A stretch of 64,000 nt of DNA. Origin: Novosphingobium album (ex Liu et al. 2023). GTDB taxonomy: Bacteria > Pseudomonadota > Alphaproteobacteria > Sphingomonadales > Sphingomonadaceae. A program made the translations under genes and the position numbers. This document shows, piece after piece, positions 21,511-30,862 of the stretch; position 1 is the stretch's first letter, and every line of letters begins with the position of its first letter. The notes below the pieces were generated by a model. That model ran no database searches, was not told where the DNA came from, and saw only the letters and a list, made by a program, of their open reading frames with translations. The DNA is taken from NCBI RefSeq assembly GCF_029076845.1, contig NZ_JARESE010000044.1, positions 62,001-126,000 of the forward strand. Reading direction: 5' to 3'.

Positions 21511-22712
21511 GCGGCGATCACGCCGGCACGGTCCGGCAATTCACCATCGGCGCCGATGACGACGGCGTGCGGCTGGACCGCTGGTTCAAGCGGCACTTGC
21601 CGCAAGTGGGCTTCGCCACCGTATCGCGCTGGGCGCGCACCGGGCAGATCCGGGTCGATGGCAAGCGCGCCGACGTGGCCGATCGCCTCGCCTCCGGGCA
21701 AGTGCTGCGCGTGCCGCCGGGCGGCGATGCGCGGATCGGCGGCGGCGCTCCGCGCCCGCGCCGCGAACTGACCGAGGAAGAGCTGGAACTCGCCGATTCG
21801 ATGGTGCTGGCGCAGGATCGCGCGGCGATCGTGCTGAACAAGCCGCCGGGCCTGGCCACGCAGGGCGGCAGCGGCACCACGCGCCATGTCGACGGGCTGC
21901 TCGATGCCTTCGCGGCGGAAGGCCCGCGCCCGCGCCTGGTCCACCGGCTGGACAAGGACACGTCGGGCGTGCTGCTGATCGCCCGCACGCCGGGCAGCGC
22001 CGCGTTCTTTTCCAAGCGCTTCTCCGGCCGTTCGGCGCGCAAGATCTATTGGGCGCTGGTGGTGGGCATTCCCGACATCTCCGACGGGATGATCGAGCTG
22101 CCGCTGGCCAAGCAGCCCGGCACCGGCGGCGAGAAGATGCATGTGGACGAGGCCGGTGGCCAGCCCGCGCGCACCCGCTATCGCGTGATCGACCGGGCGG
22201 GCAACCGCGCCGCCTGGGTGGAACTGCACCCCCTCACCGGCCGCACCCACCAGCTTCGCGTGCATATGGCCGCGATCGGCCATCCGATCGTCGGCGATGG
22301 CAAGTACGGCGGTCAGGAAGCCTTCCTGACCGGCTCGATCAGCCGCAAGATGCATCTGCACGCGCGGCGCCTGATCATCGACCATCCCGATGGCGCCCCG
22401 CTGGACGTGACCGCGCCGCTGCCCGAGCATTTCGCCGCCAGCATGGAGCAACTGGGCTTCGACGAAGCCGATGGCGAGGCCTTGCCCGAAGCGCCGCCCC
22501 CGCCCAGCCGCGAGGATCGCAAGCGCGTCGCCAAGGCGCACGCCAAGCAATATCGCAAGGAACGCCGGGGCGAACGCAAGAAGCGCGCCGCCGCCGAACC
22601 CGCGCGCAAGCCCGCCGGCCGGGGCACGAAAGGCGCGAAGCCGGCCAGGCCCGCCGGCCCGGCCAAGGCGACACGCCCGGCCAAGCCCGCGGGGCCGAAA
22701 GGCAAGCGGTGA
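21507..22712 (+). CDS. RluA-family 23S rRNA pseudouridine synthase with basic tail
   Basis: 401 residues. N-terminal S4 domain (about 20-75: RLDRWFKRHLP..GQIRVDGKR), then the RluA catalytic domain with LVHRLDKDTSG (catalytic Asp149), and GRTHQLRVHMA. It isomerises specific uridines in 23S rRNA, probably an RluC-type enzyme. From about residue 325 the protein ends in a long Lys/Arg/Ala/Pro-rich tail, longer than in E. coli RluC, likely an added RNA-binding extension. Start overlaps the crcB stop by 4 bases and its stop overlaps the next GTG. Confidence 0.93.
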   Translation: MSGDHAGTVRQFTIGADDDGVRLDRWFKRHLPQVGFATVSRWARTGQIRVDGKRADVADRLASGQVLRVPPGGDARIGGGAPRPRRELTEEELELADSMVLAQDRAAIVLNKPPGLATQGGSGTTRHVDGLLDAFAAEGPRPRLVHRLDKDTSGVLLIARTPGSAAFFSKRFSGRSARKIYWALVVGIPDISDGMIELPLAKQPGTGGEKMHVDEAGGQPARTRYRVIDRAGNRAAWVELHPLTGRTHQLRVHMAAIGHPIVGDGKYGGQEAFLTGSISRKMHLHARRLIIDHPDGAPLDVTAPLPEHFAASMEQLGFDEADGEALPEAPPPPSREDRKRVAKAHAKQYRKERRGERKKRAAAEPARKPAGRGTKGAKPARPAGPAKATRPAKPAGPKGKR

Positions 22713-23359
22713 AACTGGCCGTGTTCGATTGCGACGGCACGCTGATCGACGGTCAGGCGAGCATCTGCGAGGCGATGGAAGCCGCCTTTGCGGCGCATGG
22801 CCTGCCCCTGCCGCCGCGCAACGAGATCCGCCGCGCGGTCGGCCTCTCGCTGCCGCTGGCGGTGCGCCGCCTGCTGCCCGGAGCCGACGCCGCGGCCCAG
22901 CTTGCCGTGACCGAAGCCTACAAGGACGCCTTCCGCGCGGCGCGCGCGGAAGGGCGGCTGTCGCAGGCGCTGTTTCCGGGCATCACCGATCTGTTGCATG
23001 AGCTGGCGGGCAGCGGCTGGACGCTGGGCGTGGCCACGGGCATGTCCGATCGCGGGCTGGCGCATTGCCTGGCGAGCAACGGCATCGCCGATCTGTTCGT
23101 CACGTTGCAGACCGCCGACCGCCACCCTTCCAAGCCGCATCCGGCGATGCTGGAAGCCGCGCTGGCCGAAGCAGGCGCGCTGCCCGCGCAAGCGGTGATG
23201 ATCGGCGATACGGCCTATGACATGCGCATGGCGCAAGACGCGGGCGTGCGCGGCATCGGTGTCGACTGGGGCTATCACCACCCGCGCGAACTGGCCGAGG
23301 CGGGCGCCGAATTCGTCGCCGAAACCCCCGGCGAGCTGGGAGACTATCTGGCATCATGA
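22709..23359 (+). CDS. HAD-superfamily phosphatase (phosphoglycolate phosphatase-like)
   Basis: 216 residues from GTG 22709 (GTGA overlap with the preceding stop). HAD motif I is FDCDGTLID (7-15), motif II the VATGMS segment, motif III Lys in HPSKPHP, and motif IV GDTAYDM. The helical cap (about 18-85) makes it a C1-cap beta-phosphoglucomutase/Gph-like enzyme. A small phosphorylated metabolite is the likely substrate, but which one is not visible. Third gene of the overlapping operon. Confidence 0.9.
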   Translation: MKLAVFDCDGTLIDGQASICEAMEAAFAAHGLPLPPRNEIRRAVGLSLPLAVRRLLPGADAAAQLAVTEAYKDAFRAARAEGRLSQALFPGITDLLHELAGSGWTLGVATGMSDRGLAHCLASNGIADLFVTLQTADRHPSKPHPAMLEAALAEAGALPAQAVMIGDTAYDMRMAQDAGVRGIGVDWGYHHPRELAEAGAEFVAETPGELGDYLAS

Positions 23360-23562
23360 GCACGGATCCGGCGCGCAGCCGCTTTTTCGCGATCCAGGCC
23401 GTCCGCACCTCGGGCGTGGCGATGGTGGTGATCGGCCTGCTGGTTTCGGACGGCGCGATCCCGCTGCCCGCAGTGGCCGGCCACGTCCTGATCGCGATCG
23501 GGCTGGTCGATACCTTCCTGATTCCGGCCGTGCTTGCCCGCAAGTGGAGCAGCCGCGAGTGA
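23356..23562 (+). CDS. Small two-helix membrane protein of unknown function
   Basis: 68 residues, ATG 23356 overlapping the previous stop (ATGA) and its own stop overlapping the next GTG. Two hydrophobic helices (about 20-31 and 38-58) are joined by a short turn (SDGAIPLP), with charged ends. I do not recognise a family, but its place between a HAD phosphatase and an ATP12 chaperone, with 4-base overlaps on both sides, supports it as a real gene. Confidence 0.75.
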   Translation: MSTDPARSRFFAIQAVRTSGVAMVVIGLLVSDGAIPLPAVAGHVLIAIGLVDTFLIPAVLARKWSSRE

Positions 23563-24257
23563 AGCGATTCTATCGGGACGTGACCGTTTCGCGCGAGGCG
23601 GACGGCTGGTGCGTCATGCTGGACGGGCGCGGCGTGCGCACCGCCGGCGGCAGGCCGCAAGTGGTGCCCGGCGAAGCGCTGGCGCGGGCCATGGCGGCCG
23701 AATGGGCCGATCAGGGCGAGGAGATCGACCCGGCGCTGTTCCGCTTTCGCGATCTGGCCGATTTCGCCATCGACGCCGTGGCGCCCGACCTCCAGGGCGC
23801 GATCCGCGATCTGCTGCCTTATGCGCAGACCGACACGCTGTGCTACCGGGGCGACGAGGGCGAGGCGCTGCACGCGCGCCAGGTTGCCGTGTGGGAGCCG
23901 CTGCTGACCCGGGCCGAACGGCGCTGGGACGTGCGCTTCGTGCGCGTTTCGGGCATTGTCCACCAGCCGCAGCCGGGCGAAACGCTGGCGCGGATGACAG
24001 CGGCGCTGGGCGCGCATGACGCTTTCACGCTGGCCGCGCTGCGCATGTTGGCCAGCCTGGCCGCATCGCTGGTGATCGCGCTGGCCGCGATCGCCCCCGA
24101 TGCCGATGCCGAGGCGCTGTGGGCGGCGGCCAATCTGGAAGAGGACTGGCAGGCCGAGCTGTGGGGCCGCGATGCCGAGGCCGAAGCCCGCCGCCAGACG
24201 CGCTTTGCCGCCTTCGCGCTGGCGATCCGCTTCGCCGCGCTGTGCCGGAACGCCTGA
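23559..24257 (+). CDS. ATP12-family F1-ATPase assembly chaperone
   Basis: 232 residues from GTG 23559. It matches the ATP12 family: KRFYRDVTV near the start, YLLDGRxVxT-like VMLDGRGVRTAGGRPQVVP, LARAMAAEWADQGEEIDP, YAQTDTLCYRG and the C-terminal EEDWQAELWGRDAEAEARR. In mitochondria ATP12 chaperones the F1 alpha subunit; alphaproteobacterial homologues are assumed to do the same. Last gene of the crcB operon; the Mla lipoprotein gene converges 25 bases beyond. Confidence 0.92.
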   Translation: MKRFYRDVTVSREADGWCVMLDGRGVRTAGGRPQVVPGEALARAMAAEWADQGEEIDPALFRFRDLADFAIDAVAPDLQGAIRDLLPYAQTDTLCYRGDEGEALHARQVAVWEPLLTRAERRWDVRFVRVSGIVHQPQPGETLARMTAALGAHDAFTLAALRMLASLAASLVIALAAIAPDADAEALWAAANLEEDWQAELWGRDAEAEARRQTRFAAFALAIRFAALCRNA

Positions 24258-24282
24258 CGCGCCTTTCAGCCGGCGCCGACGG

Positions 24283-24882
24283 TCAGGGCGCGACCCAGGC
24301 GGCGACTTGCACCGCGACGTCGTTCGCCGCGCGGTTCAGCGCCGGGCCGACCGCCGCCGCTTCGGCCGCGACGCCCGGCACGCGTGCTTCGAAACGCTTG
24401 ATCCGCGACATACCGTCGCCCGCCTCCAGCACCGCGTCGAAGCGGACGATCACGCTCTGGTCGCGCGCGTCATAGCCCATGTCGAGCAGGCGGCCGCCCA
24501 GCGTCTGCGGCTTGCCCGAAACCTCGACATCGCCGCCTTCGACCACCAGCCGCTGGCTTTTCGCGCGCAAGGTTTCGGCCAGCAGCCCGCGAAACTGGCG
24601 CGCGGGCTTTTCCACCCACGAGGCATCCTTGAGATAGGCGACGGAGGAGGCATCCACCTGCACCGGCACGCGCAGCACGTCCAGCCGGCGATCGGCGGCC
24701 GGATCATAGACCACGATCGCATCCGCAAGCCTGCCGCCGCTTTCGGTGCCGGCATCGGCCCGGTTTTCCGCCGTCAGGCGCAGCAGCAGGTCGGGCGTCT
24801 TGCCGCCCAGGCTGACGCAGCCCGCCAGCGTGAGGCAAGCGACCGCGAAAGCAGCGCTTTTCCAGCCGATCGTGCGTGGCAT
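24283..24882 (-). CDS. ABC transport auxiliary lipoprotein of the Mla-type operon
   Basis: 199 residues from ATG 24882, which has GGGAGG upstream and begins a lipoprotein signal with lipobox LAGC (Cys22). In-frame ATGs at 24906, 24921 and 24936 also exist, the last overlapping the mlaD stop as ATGA; they arise from a 15-base tandem repeat (see findings). The mature part resembles the PqiC/ABC auxiliary family (LRVPVQVDASSVAYL, WVEKPARQFRGLLAETL, RLVVEGGDVEVSG). It probably forms the outer-membrane or periplasmic end of the lipid transporter encoded upstream. Confidence 0.85.
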   Translation of the reverse strand: MPRTIGWKSAAFAVACLTLAGCVSLGGKTPDLLLRLTAENRADAGTESGGRLADAIVVYDPAADRRLDVLRVPVQVDASSVAYLKDASWVEKPARQFRGLLAETLRAKSQRLVVEGGDVEVSGKPQTLGGRLLDMGYDARDQSVIVRFDAVLEAGDGMSRIKRFEARVPGVAAEAAAVGPALNRAANDVAVQVAAWVAP

Positions 24883-24902
24883 GACGCTTGCGCCTCCCTT
24901 TT

Positions 24903-24938
24903 TCATGGCCGAGTGAATCATGGCCAAGTGAATCATGG
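24903..24938. repeat. 15-base tandem repeat carrying repeated start codons
   Basis: On the minus strand the unit ATGATTCACTTGGCC (from 24936) is followed by ATGATTCACTCGGCC (from 24921) and then ATGAAAAAGG (from 24906). The repeat straddles the mlaD stop and the lipoprotein start. Confidence 0.8.
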
Positions 24939-25871
24939 CTTGTAGTCCGGCAGCTTCTGCCCCTTGAACAGCGCGCCCGCGCCCTGCTCGTCGATCTTCT
25001 CGGTCACGTTGCGCAAGGCCTTGCTGGTCGCGCGCAGATCGCGGATCGCGGCTTCGGCGGCGGGCAGCGTGGTTTCCGAAACCTGTTTCAGCGCCGGCTG
25101 CGCGGTGTCGAGCGTGGTGTCGAGCTTGTCCATCGCCTTCTGCGCCGCGGCCAGCGTCTGGCGCAACTGGATGGCAAGCGAGCTGCCCTCATCCCCCAGC
25201 AGCGCGTCGGCCTTGCCGGCAACCCCTTCGAAGGCGGCCAGCGTCTGCGTCGCCTGCGCCAGCGATTTCTGCAATTCGGCCATGGTGCCCCGGATCTGCG
25301 GGCTGGCGGCGGCCAGATCCTGCGTCACCCGGTCGGTATTGCGCAGGATGCCGGTGATCGACTTGCGGTTGTCTTCCGACAGCAGCAGGTTGAGGTTCTC
25401 GGTCAGCGTCGCCAGCCGTTCCAGCAGCAGCGGGGCATTGGCCAGCAGCTCGCCCAATCCGCCGCGCTTGGTTGGGATCACCGGAACGCCCTCGGGGCCC
25501 GGCTCGGTCAGCAGCGGCGCGCCCTTGGCCGCGCCTTCCAGCTGGATGTCGGAAACGCCGGTAAAGCTGCCCTGGATCGTCGCGGTGGTGCCGATGGTGA
25601 TCGGCACTTTCTTGTCCACCTTGATCCGCACGCGCACGAAGCCGGGATCCTTGGGCCACAGCTCAATCACCGAGATCTGGCCCACCGGCACGCCGGCGTA
25701 AGCGACTTCCGATCCTTTCGCCAATCCATCGACCGATTGCTTGAAGAAGATATCGTATTGGTTCTGCGCGCCTTCGTTCAGGCGGGCGATCCACACGACG
25801 AAGGCGGCAAGCAAGGCCATCAGCAGCAGCGTGATCGCCCCCACCCACACATGATTTGCCCGTGTTTCCAT
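24933..25871 (-). CDS. mlaD: MlaD-family (MCE) substrate-binding protein
   Basis: 312 residues. An N-terminal membrane anchor (about 9-29) precedes an MCE domain (about 38-118: VDGLAKGSEVAYAGVPVGQI, VRVRIKVDKKVPI, IQGSFTGVSDIQLEG). The rest (about 150-295) is a long helical, coiled-coil-like region typical of the longer MCE proteins. It collects or passes phospholipid between the ABC core and the periplasm. It follows the ATPase gene by 9 bases. Confidence 0.92.
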   Translation of the reverse strand: METRANHVWVGAITLLLMALLAAFVVWIARLNEGAQNQYDIFFKQSVDGLAKGSEVAYAGVPVGQISVIELWPKDPGFVRVRIKVDKKVPITIGTTATIQGSFTGVSDIQLEGAAKGAPLLTEPGPEGVPVIPTKRGGLGELLANAPLLLERLATLTENLNLLLSEDNRKSITGILRNTDRVTQDLAAASPQIRGTMAELQKSLAQATQTLAAFEGVAGKADALLGDEGSSLAIQLRQTLAAAQKAMDKLDTTLDTAQPALKQVSETTLPAAEAAIRDLRATSKALRNVTEKIDEQGAGALFKGQKLPDYKP

Positions 25872-25880
25872 CGCTTCGAT

Positions 25881-26711
25881 CTATGCCCCTGCCTTGTCGG
25901 GCTTGTCCATGGCTCCCTCACGCGTGAGCTGCCGGTCCTTCGTTTCCCTGGCCGCGCGCCCGCGCGGGCCATTGAAGTATTCCTGTATCCACGGATGATC
26001 GAGCGCGAGCAATTCGGGGATCGTTCCGACCGCGATCACTTGCCTGTCCGCCAGCACTGCCACCCGATCGCAGATTTCGTAAAGCGTATCGAGATCATGC
26101 GTAATCAGAAAGACGGTAAGTCCCAGCGTTTCCTTGAGTTCCCGCGTCAGCTTGTCGAACGCGGCGGCGGCGATGGGATCGAGCCCGGCGGTCGGCTCGT
26201 CCAGGAACAGCAGCTCGGGATCGAGCGCCAGCGCGCGGGCCAGGCCGGCGCGCTTCCTCATGCCGCCGGAAAGCTCGGAAGGGTACTTGAACGCCGCCTC
26301 TTCGGGCAGGCCGGAAAGCTGCACCTTGAAGCGGGCGATCTCCTGGCGCAGCGCGTCGGGAATCTCGGGATTGAACTGCTTGAGCGGCACTTCCACGTTC
26401 TCGCCCACGGTCAGCGTCGAAAACAGCGCACCGCCCTGGAACAGCACGCCCCAGCGCGAGCGGATGTCGATCTCGCCCCAGCCCTGCGCCTCGGCCATGG
26501 CGTGGCCCAGCACGGTGATCTCCCCGGTCACGGGCCGTTGCAGCCCGATGATCGATCGCATCAGCACCGACTTGCCCGTGCCCGATCCGCCAACCACGCC
26601 GAGAATCTCGCCCCGCCGCACCTTCAGCGAGAGGTTTTCGTGCACGACATAGGAACCGAAGGCGTTGGTCAGCCCCTCGACCACGATCGGGAAATCCTCG
26701 CTCGCGCTCAT
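25881..26711 (-). CDS. mlaF: MlaF-type ABC transporter ATPase
   Basis: 276 residues. Walker A GGSGTGKS (41-48), a Q-loop at LFQGGALF, signature LSGGMRKRAG, Walker B LLFLDEPTAGLDP and switch His in LITHD are all present, so the enzyme should be active. The GMRKR signature and FQGGALFSTLTVGEN are typical of Mla/Ttg2 ATPases. ATG 26711 overlaps the mlaE stop (ATGA). Confidence 0.95.
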   Translation of the reverse strand: MSASEDFPIVVEGLTNAFGSYVVHENLSLKVRRGEILGVVGGSGTGKSVLMRSIIGLQRPVTGEITVLGHAMAEAQGWGEIDIRSRWGVLFQGGALFSTLTVGENVEVPLKQFNPEIPDALRQEIARFKVQLSGLPEEAAFKYPSELSGGMRKRAGLARALALDPELLFLDEPTAGLDPIAAAAFDKLTRELKETLGLTVFLITHDLDTLYEICDRVAVLADRQVIAVGTIPELLALDHPWIQEYFNGPRGRAARETKDRQLTREGAMDKPDKAGA

Positions 26712-27823
26712 GACCAGCCGATCTCGGTGAAGAACACCGCGAAGAAGGCATCGAGCACGATCACGGTGAAGATCGCGGTGACGACGGCCTGCGTGGTGCG
26801 CAAGCCCACCTCCTCCGCGTTCGACTTGACCTGCATCCCCTGGTAGCAGCCCGCCAGCGCCACCACGAGCGCGAAGACCGGCGCCTTGACCACGCCCACC
26901 CAGACATCGGTCAGCGGCACGACTTCCTGCGTGCGCTGGAGGAAGGTGAAGAACGGGATATCGAGCGCGAAGTTGGAGATGAACGCACCGCCCACGATCG
27001 CGATCACCGCCGAATAGAAGCCCAGCAGCGGCAGCATCAGCATCGAGGCGACCACACGCGGCACCACCAGCGTTTCCATCGGCGAGACGCCGATCGTGCG
27101 CATGGCATCGACTTCCTCGGTCAGCTTCATCGTGCCGATCTGCGCGGCGAAGGCCGAGCCGGACCGGCCCGCGACCATGATCGCGGTCATCAGGATGCCC
27201 AGCTCGCGCATGGCCAGCCGGCCGGTGAGGTTGATCGTGTAGATTTCCGCGCCGAACTGCTGAAGCTGCACCGCGCCCTGCTGGGCAATGACGATGCCGA
27301 TCAGGAAGCTCATCAGCCCGACGATCCACAGCGAGTTGATGCCGACATACTGCATGTGGTGGACCGTCGCGGTCCACCGGAAGCGCGAGGGATGCCGCAC
27401 GATCGCGCCGAACGTGACGATCAGCGTGCCCAGGAACGACAGCGAATTGAGGAAGCCGCGCCCCCAGTTGATCATCAGATCGCCCACTTCGGCCAGCGTG
27501 CGCACGATCAGGTTCGGCCGGGGTTCGGGCTCGGCATCGGTTTCCGCCACTTTGCCGATCGCCCGCAGCAGCCGGCGCGCCTGCTCGCTCGCGCCGACGA
27601 TCTCGGCCCCGCGCTCTTCGGCGAAGCGGCGGACCAGCCAGGCGCCGGTGGTGTCGATATCGGTGACGGCGGACAGATCGAGCCGGGCAACGTCCGCGTC
27701 GACCGCCGCCAGCCGGGTGTCGATATTGCCCAGCGAATGAACCCGCAACGGCCCGTGCAGCGCAAGTGTCGCGCCGCCGCCGTTCTCACTCGGTCCGAGC
27801 GTGTAGTCAGCCCATTCGCGCAT
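26708..27823 (-). CDS. mlaE: MlaE-type permease with N-terminal STAS (MlaB-like) domain
   Basis: 371 residues from ATG 27823. Residues about 1-95 form a STAS-like domain ([20 protein letters not shown]), equivalent to the separate MlaB protein of E. coli, fused to the MlaE permease. The permease half has 5-6 membrane helices and the motifs [39 protein letters not shown] and [10 protein letters not shown]. With mlaF, mlaD and the lipoprotein it forms a phospholipid transporter that keeps outer-membrane asymmetry. First gene of the operon; divergent from valS across 134 bases. Confidence 0.94.
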   Translation of the reverse strand: MREWADYTLGPSENGGGATLALHGPLRVHSLGNIDTRLAAVDADVARLDLSAVTDIDTTGAWLVRRFAEERGAEIVGASEQARRLLRAIGKVAETDAEPEPRPNLIVRTLAEVGDLMINWGRGFLNSLSFLGTLIVTFGAIVRHPSRFRWTATVHHMQYVGINSLWIVGLMSFLIGIVIAQQGAVQLQQFGAEIYTINLTGRLAMRELGILMTAIMVAGRSGSAFAAQIGTMKLTEEVDAMRTIGVSPMETLVVPRVVASMLMLPLLGFYSAVIAIVGGAFISNFALDIPFFTFLQRTQEVVPLTDVWVGVVKAPVFALVVALAGCYQGMQVKSNAEEVGLRTTQAVVTAIFTVIVLDAFFAVFFTEIGWS

Positions 27824-27957
27824 TGCAGCATGGTCATGGGCGAAAATGCCCCGTCCGGCAAGGGGTACGCCCGCGCCCGCCGGCAGCGGGCCTTGCACGG
27901 GCGGCCTTGCGCGGCCAGTCTTGCGCAGAATGCCGGGCACTGGCAAAGCGCGGCGCC

Positions 27958-30819
27958 ATGACCGAGACCCAAGCCGCACAAAGCGCGCCCGGCACCACGC
28001 TGGACAAGACCTTCGATCCCGCCGCGATCGAGGCGCGATGGTACACGTTCTGGGAAACGAACGGGCTGTTCCGGCCCGATCGGCCCGATGCCGTGCCGTT
28101 CACCATCGTCAATCCGCCCCCGAACGTGACCGGATCGCTGCATATCGGCCACGCGCTGGACAATACGCTGCAGGATGTCATCATCCGCTACGAACGGCTG
28201 CGCGGCAAGGACGCGCTGTGGGTGGTGGGCACCGACCATGCCGGCATCGCCACGCAGATGGTGGTGGAGCGCCAGCTTGAGCAGCATCAGGACAAGCGCA
28301 CCAATTACACGCGCGAACAGTTCATCGACAAGGTCTGGGAATGGAAGGCCGAAAGCGGCGGCACGATCACGCGCCAGCTCCGCCGGCTGGGCTGCTCGAT
28401 GGACTGGAGCCTGAATTCTCCGAACAATGACGGGCAGTTCACCATGGACCCGCATTTCACCAGGGCGGTGGTGAAGGTGTTCGTCGATCTCTACAACCAG
28501 GGGCTGATCTACCGCGACAAGCGGCTGGTGAACTGGGACCCCAAGCTCAAGACCGCGATTTCGGACCTTGAGGTCGAGACGCGCGAGGTCAACGGCCATT
28601 TCTGGCACTTCAAGTATCCGCTGAGCGACGGATCGGGCCATATCACGGTGGCGACCACCCGGCCCGAGACGATGCTGGCCGACATGGCCGTGGCGGTGCA
28701 TCCCGGCGACGAACGCTATGCCGCGCTCGTCACGCGCGGGGCCACGGTGACACTGCCGATCACGGGCCGCGAGATCCCCATCATCGCCGACGAGCACGCC
28801 GACCCCACGCTGGGATCGGGCGCGGTGAAGATCACGCCGGGCCACGATTTCAACGACTTCGAAGTGGGTAAGCGCGCCGGGTTCAAGCCGGCGGACATGC
28901 TCAACATGCTCGATGCCGAAGCGAAGGTGGTGCAGACGGCGGACGGGCTGATCCCGGCCGAATTCCTCGGCATGGACCGTTTCGAGGCGCGCAAGCGCGT
29001 GGTCGAGATGATGAACGACCTGGGCTTCCTCATCCCCCACATCGACAAGGAAGGCCACGCGCACGAGGCCGAGCCGCGCACGATCCAGACGCCGTTCGGC
29101 GACCGCGGCGGCGTGGTGATCGAACCGTGGCTGACCGACCAGTGGTACGTCGATGCCAAGACCCTCGCCGGCCCGCCGATGGAGGCGGTCCGCTCGGGCG
29201 CGATCGAGATCGTGCCGAAGACCTGGGAAAAGACCTTCTTCAACTGGATGGAGAACATCCAGCCGTGGTGCGTCAGCCGCCAGTTGTGGTGGGGGCACCG
29301 GATTCCGGCTTGGTATGGCGTCGCATTTAAGGCCACCGCAAACCGCGCGACCTCGATCGGAATGAGAGCGTTTGTCGCGGAAACCGAAGCCGAAGCCATT
29401 GGTCTTGCGCAAGCGTATCTCGATGAACTTAAGGCGAGCGGTAATCCCATGTTCGCCAATGCAAAAGTTATCGTGGAGGCTGACGGCGTTGACAACGAAC
29501 CATCTCTAGCCTCGGTCGATCGGTGGACATATCCGCTCACCCGCGACGAGGACGTCCTCGACACCTGGTTCTCCTCCGCGCTCTGGCCGTTCGCCACGCT
29601 CGGCTGGCCGGACGAGAGCAAACTGCTGAAGAAGCACTACCCCAACGACCTGCTGATCTCCGGCTTCGACATCCTGTTCTTCTGGGATGCGCGCATGGCG
29701 ATGCAGGGCATCCACTTCATGCAGGACGTGCCGTGGAAGCGGCTCTACCTGCATGGGCTGGTGCGCGCCGCCGATGGCCAGAAGATGTCGAAATCCAAGG
29801 GCAACGTGGTCGATCCGCTGGGCCTGATCGACCAGTACGGCGCCGACGCGCTGCGCTTCTTCATGGCCGCCATGGAAAGCCAGGGCCGCGACGTGAAGAT
29901 GGACGAGAAGCGGGTCGAGGGATACCGCAACTTCGCCACCAAGCTGTGGAACGCGGCGCGCTTCTGCCAGAGCAATGGCATCGGCGCGAGCACGTCAGTC
30001 GCAGCGCCAGCCGCCACCAGCGCGGTCAACAAATGGATCATCGGCGAAGTCGTCGAGACGCTGGCCGAACTCGACAAAGCCATGGCCGACCTGCGCTTCG
30101 ACGCGGCGGCGAACGCGATCTACCACTTCGTCTGGGACCAGTTCTGCGACTGGTACATCGAACTCATCAAGGGCCAGTTCGATGCCGAGACCAGGGCGGT
30201 GGCCGGCTGGGTGCTCGACCAGATCCTGGTCATGCTCCACCCGTTCATGCCGTTCGTCACCGAGGAACTGTGGTCGAAGATGGGCGATCGGCCGGCCCAT
30301 CCACTGATTACCGCGCAATGGCCCGCGCCAGGCGCGGCGGTCGATGCCGGGGCCAAGGCGGAAGTCGAATGGCTGATCGCGCTGGTCGGCAGCCTGCGCG
30401 GCGCCAAGGCGGAACTCGGCATCGCGCCGGGCGCGCGGCTGACCGCCTACCTCGCCGATCCCTCGGACGCGACACGCGCGATCATCGGGCGCAACGGCGC
30501 CGCGATCGACCGGCTGGCGCGGCTCGACGCGATCCGCTTCGAAGCCGCCCCGGCGGGCGCGGCGATGCAAGTGGGCGCGGGTGACGCCACGCTGGCGATC
30601 CCGCTGGAAGGCGTGATCGACATCGCCGCCGAAAAGAGCCGGCTGGAAAAGGCGAAGGCGGTGTCCGAAAAGGAACGCGATTCGCTGGCCAGGCGGCTGG
30701 AAAACCCGGCCTTCGTCGAAAAGGCCAAGCCCGAGGCGGTGGAAAAGGCCCGCGCCGACCATGCGCAGCACGCGGCCGAGGCCGAACGCCTCGCCGCCGC
30801 GCTGGCCCGGCTGGGGTGA
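27958..30819 (+). CDS. valS: Valyl-tRNA synthetase
   Basis: 953 residues, class I synthetase, ATG 27958. HIGH is at 62-65 within [13 protein letters not shown], the editing domain lies at about 210-420, and KMSKS is at 609-613. An anticodon-binding domain and a C-terminal coiled coil (about 885-950) complete it. One oddity: codons about 455-520 (29320-29520), just before the [19 protein letters not shown] block, use codons rare in the rest of the gene (AGA, CTA, GGA, TCT, ATT) and add a longer linker than usual. The reading frame is intact. Confidence 0.97.
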   Translation: MTETQAAQSAPGTTLDKTFDPAAIEARWYTFWETNGLFRPDRPDAVPFTIVNPPPNVTGSLHIGHALDNTLQDVIIRYERLRGKDALWVVGTDHAGIATQMVVERQLEQHQDKRTNYTREQFIDKVWEWKAESGGTITRQLRRLGCSMDWSLNSPNNDGQFTMDPHFTRAVVKVFVDLYNQGLIYRDKRLVNWDPKLKTAISDLEVETREVNGHFWHFKYPLSDGSGHITVATTRPETMLADMAVAVHPGDERYAALVTRGATVTLPITGREIPIIADEHADPTLGSGAVKITPGHDFNDFEVGKRAGFKPADMLNMLDAEAKVVQTADGLIPAEFLGMDRFEARKRVVEMMNDLGFLIPHIDKEGHAHEAEPRTIQTPFGDRGGVVIEPWLTDQWYVDAKTLAGPPMEAVRSGAIEIVPKTWEKTFFNWMENIQPWCVSRQLWWGHRIPAWYGVAFKATANRATSIGMRAFVAETEAEAIGLAQAYLDELKASGNPMFANAKVIVEADGVDNEPSLASVDRWTYPLTRDEDVLDTWFSSALWPFATLGWPDESKLLKKHYPNDLLISGFDILFFWDARMAMQGIHFMQDVPWKRLYLHGLVRAADGQKMSKSKGNVVDPLGLIDQYGADALRFFMAAMESQGRDVKMDEKRVEGYRNFATKLWNAARFCQSNGIGASTSVAAPAATSAVNKWIIGEVVETLAELDKAMADLRFDAAANAIYHFVWDQFCDWYIELIKGQFDAETRAVAGWVLDQILVMLHPFMPFVTEELWSKMGDRPAHPLITAQWPAPGAAVDAGAKAEVEWLIALVGSLRGAKAELGIAPGARLTAYLADPSDATRAIIGRNGAAIDRLARLDAIRFEAAPAGAAMQVGAGDATLAIPLEGVIDIAAEKSRLEKAKAVSEKERDSLARRLENPAFVEKAKPEAVEKARADHAQHAAEAERLAAALARLG

Positions 30820-30834
30820 GCACCGGCGCTCCCG

Positions 30835-30857
30835 ATCCTCCCCGGCGCGGGGAGGAT
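30835..30857 (+). promoter_or_regulatory. Hairpin masking the queE ribosome-binding site
   Basis: ATCCTCCCC (30835-30843) pairs perfectly with GGGGAGGAT (30849-30857) around a 5-base loop. The 3' arm contains the GGAGG that serves the queE GTG at 30863. Could be a translational switch or a weak terminator after valS (it is followed by TTTCGC). Confidence 0.5.
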
Positions 30858-30862
30858 TTCGC

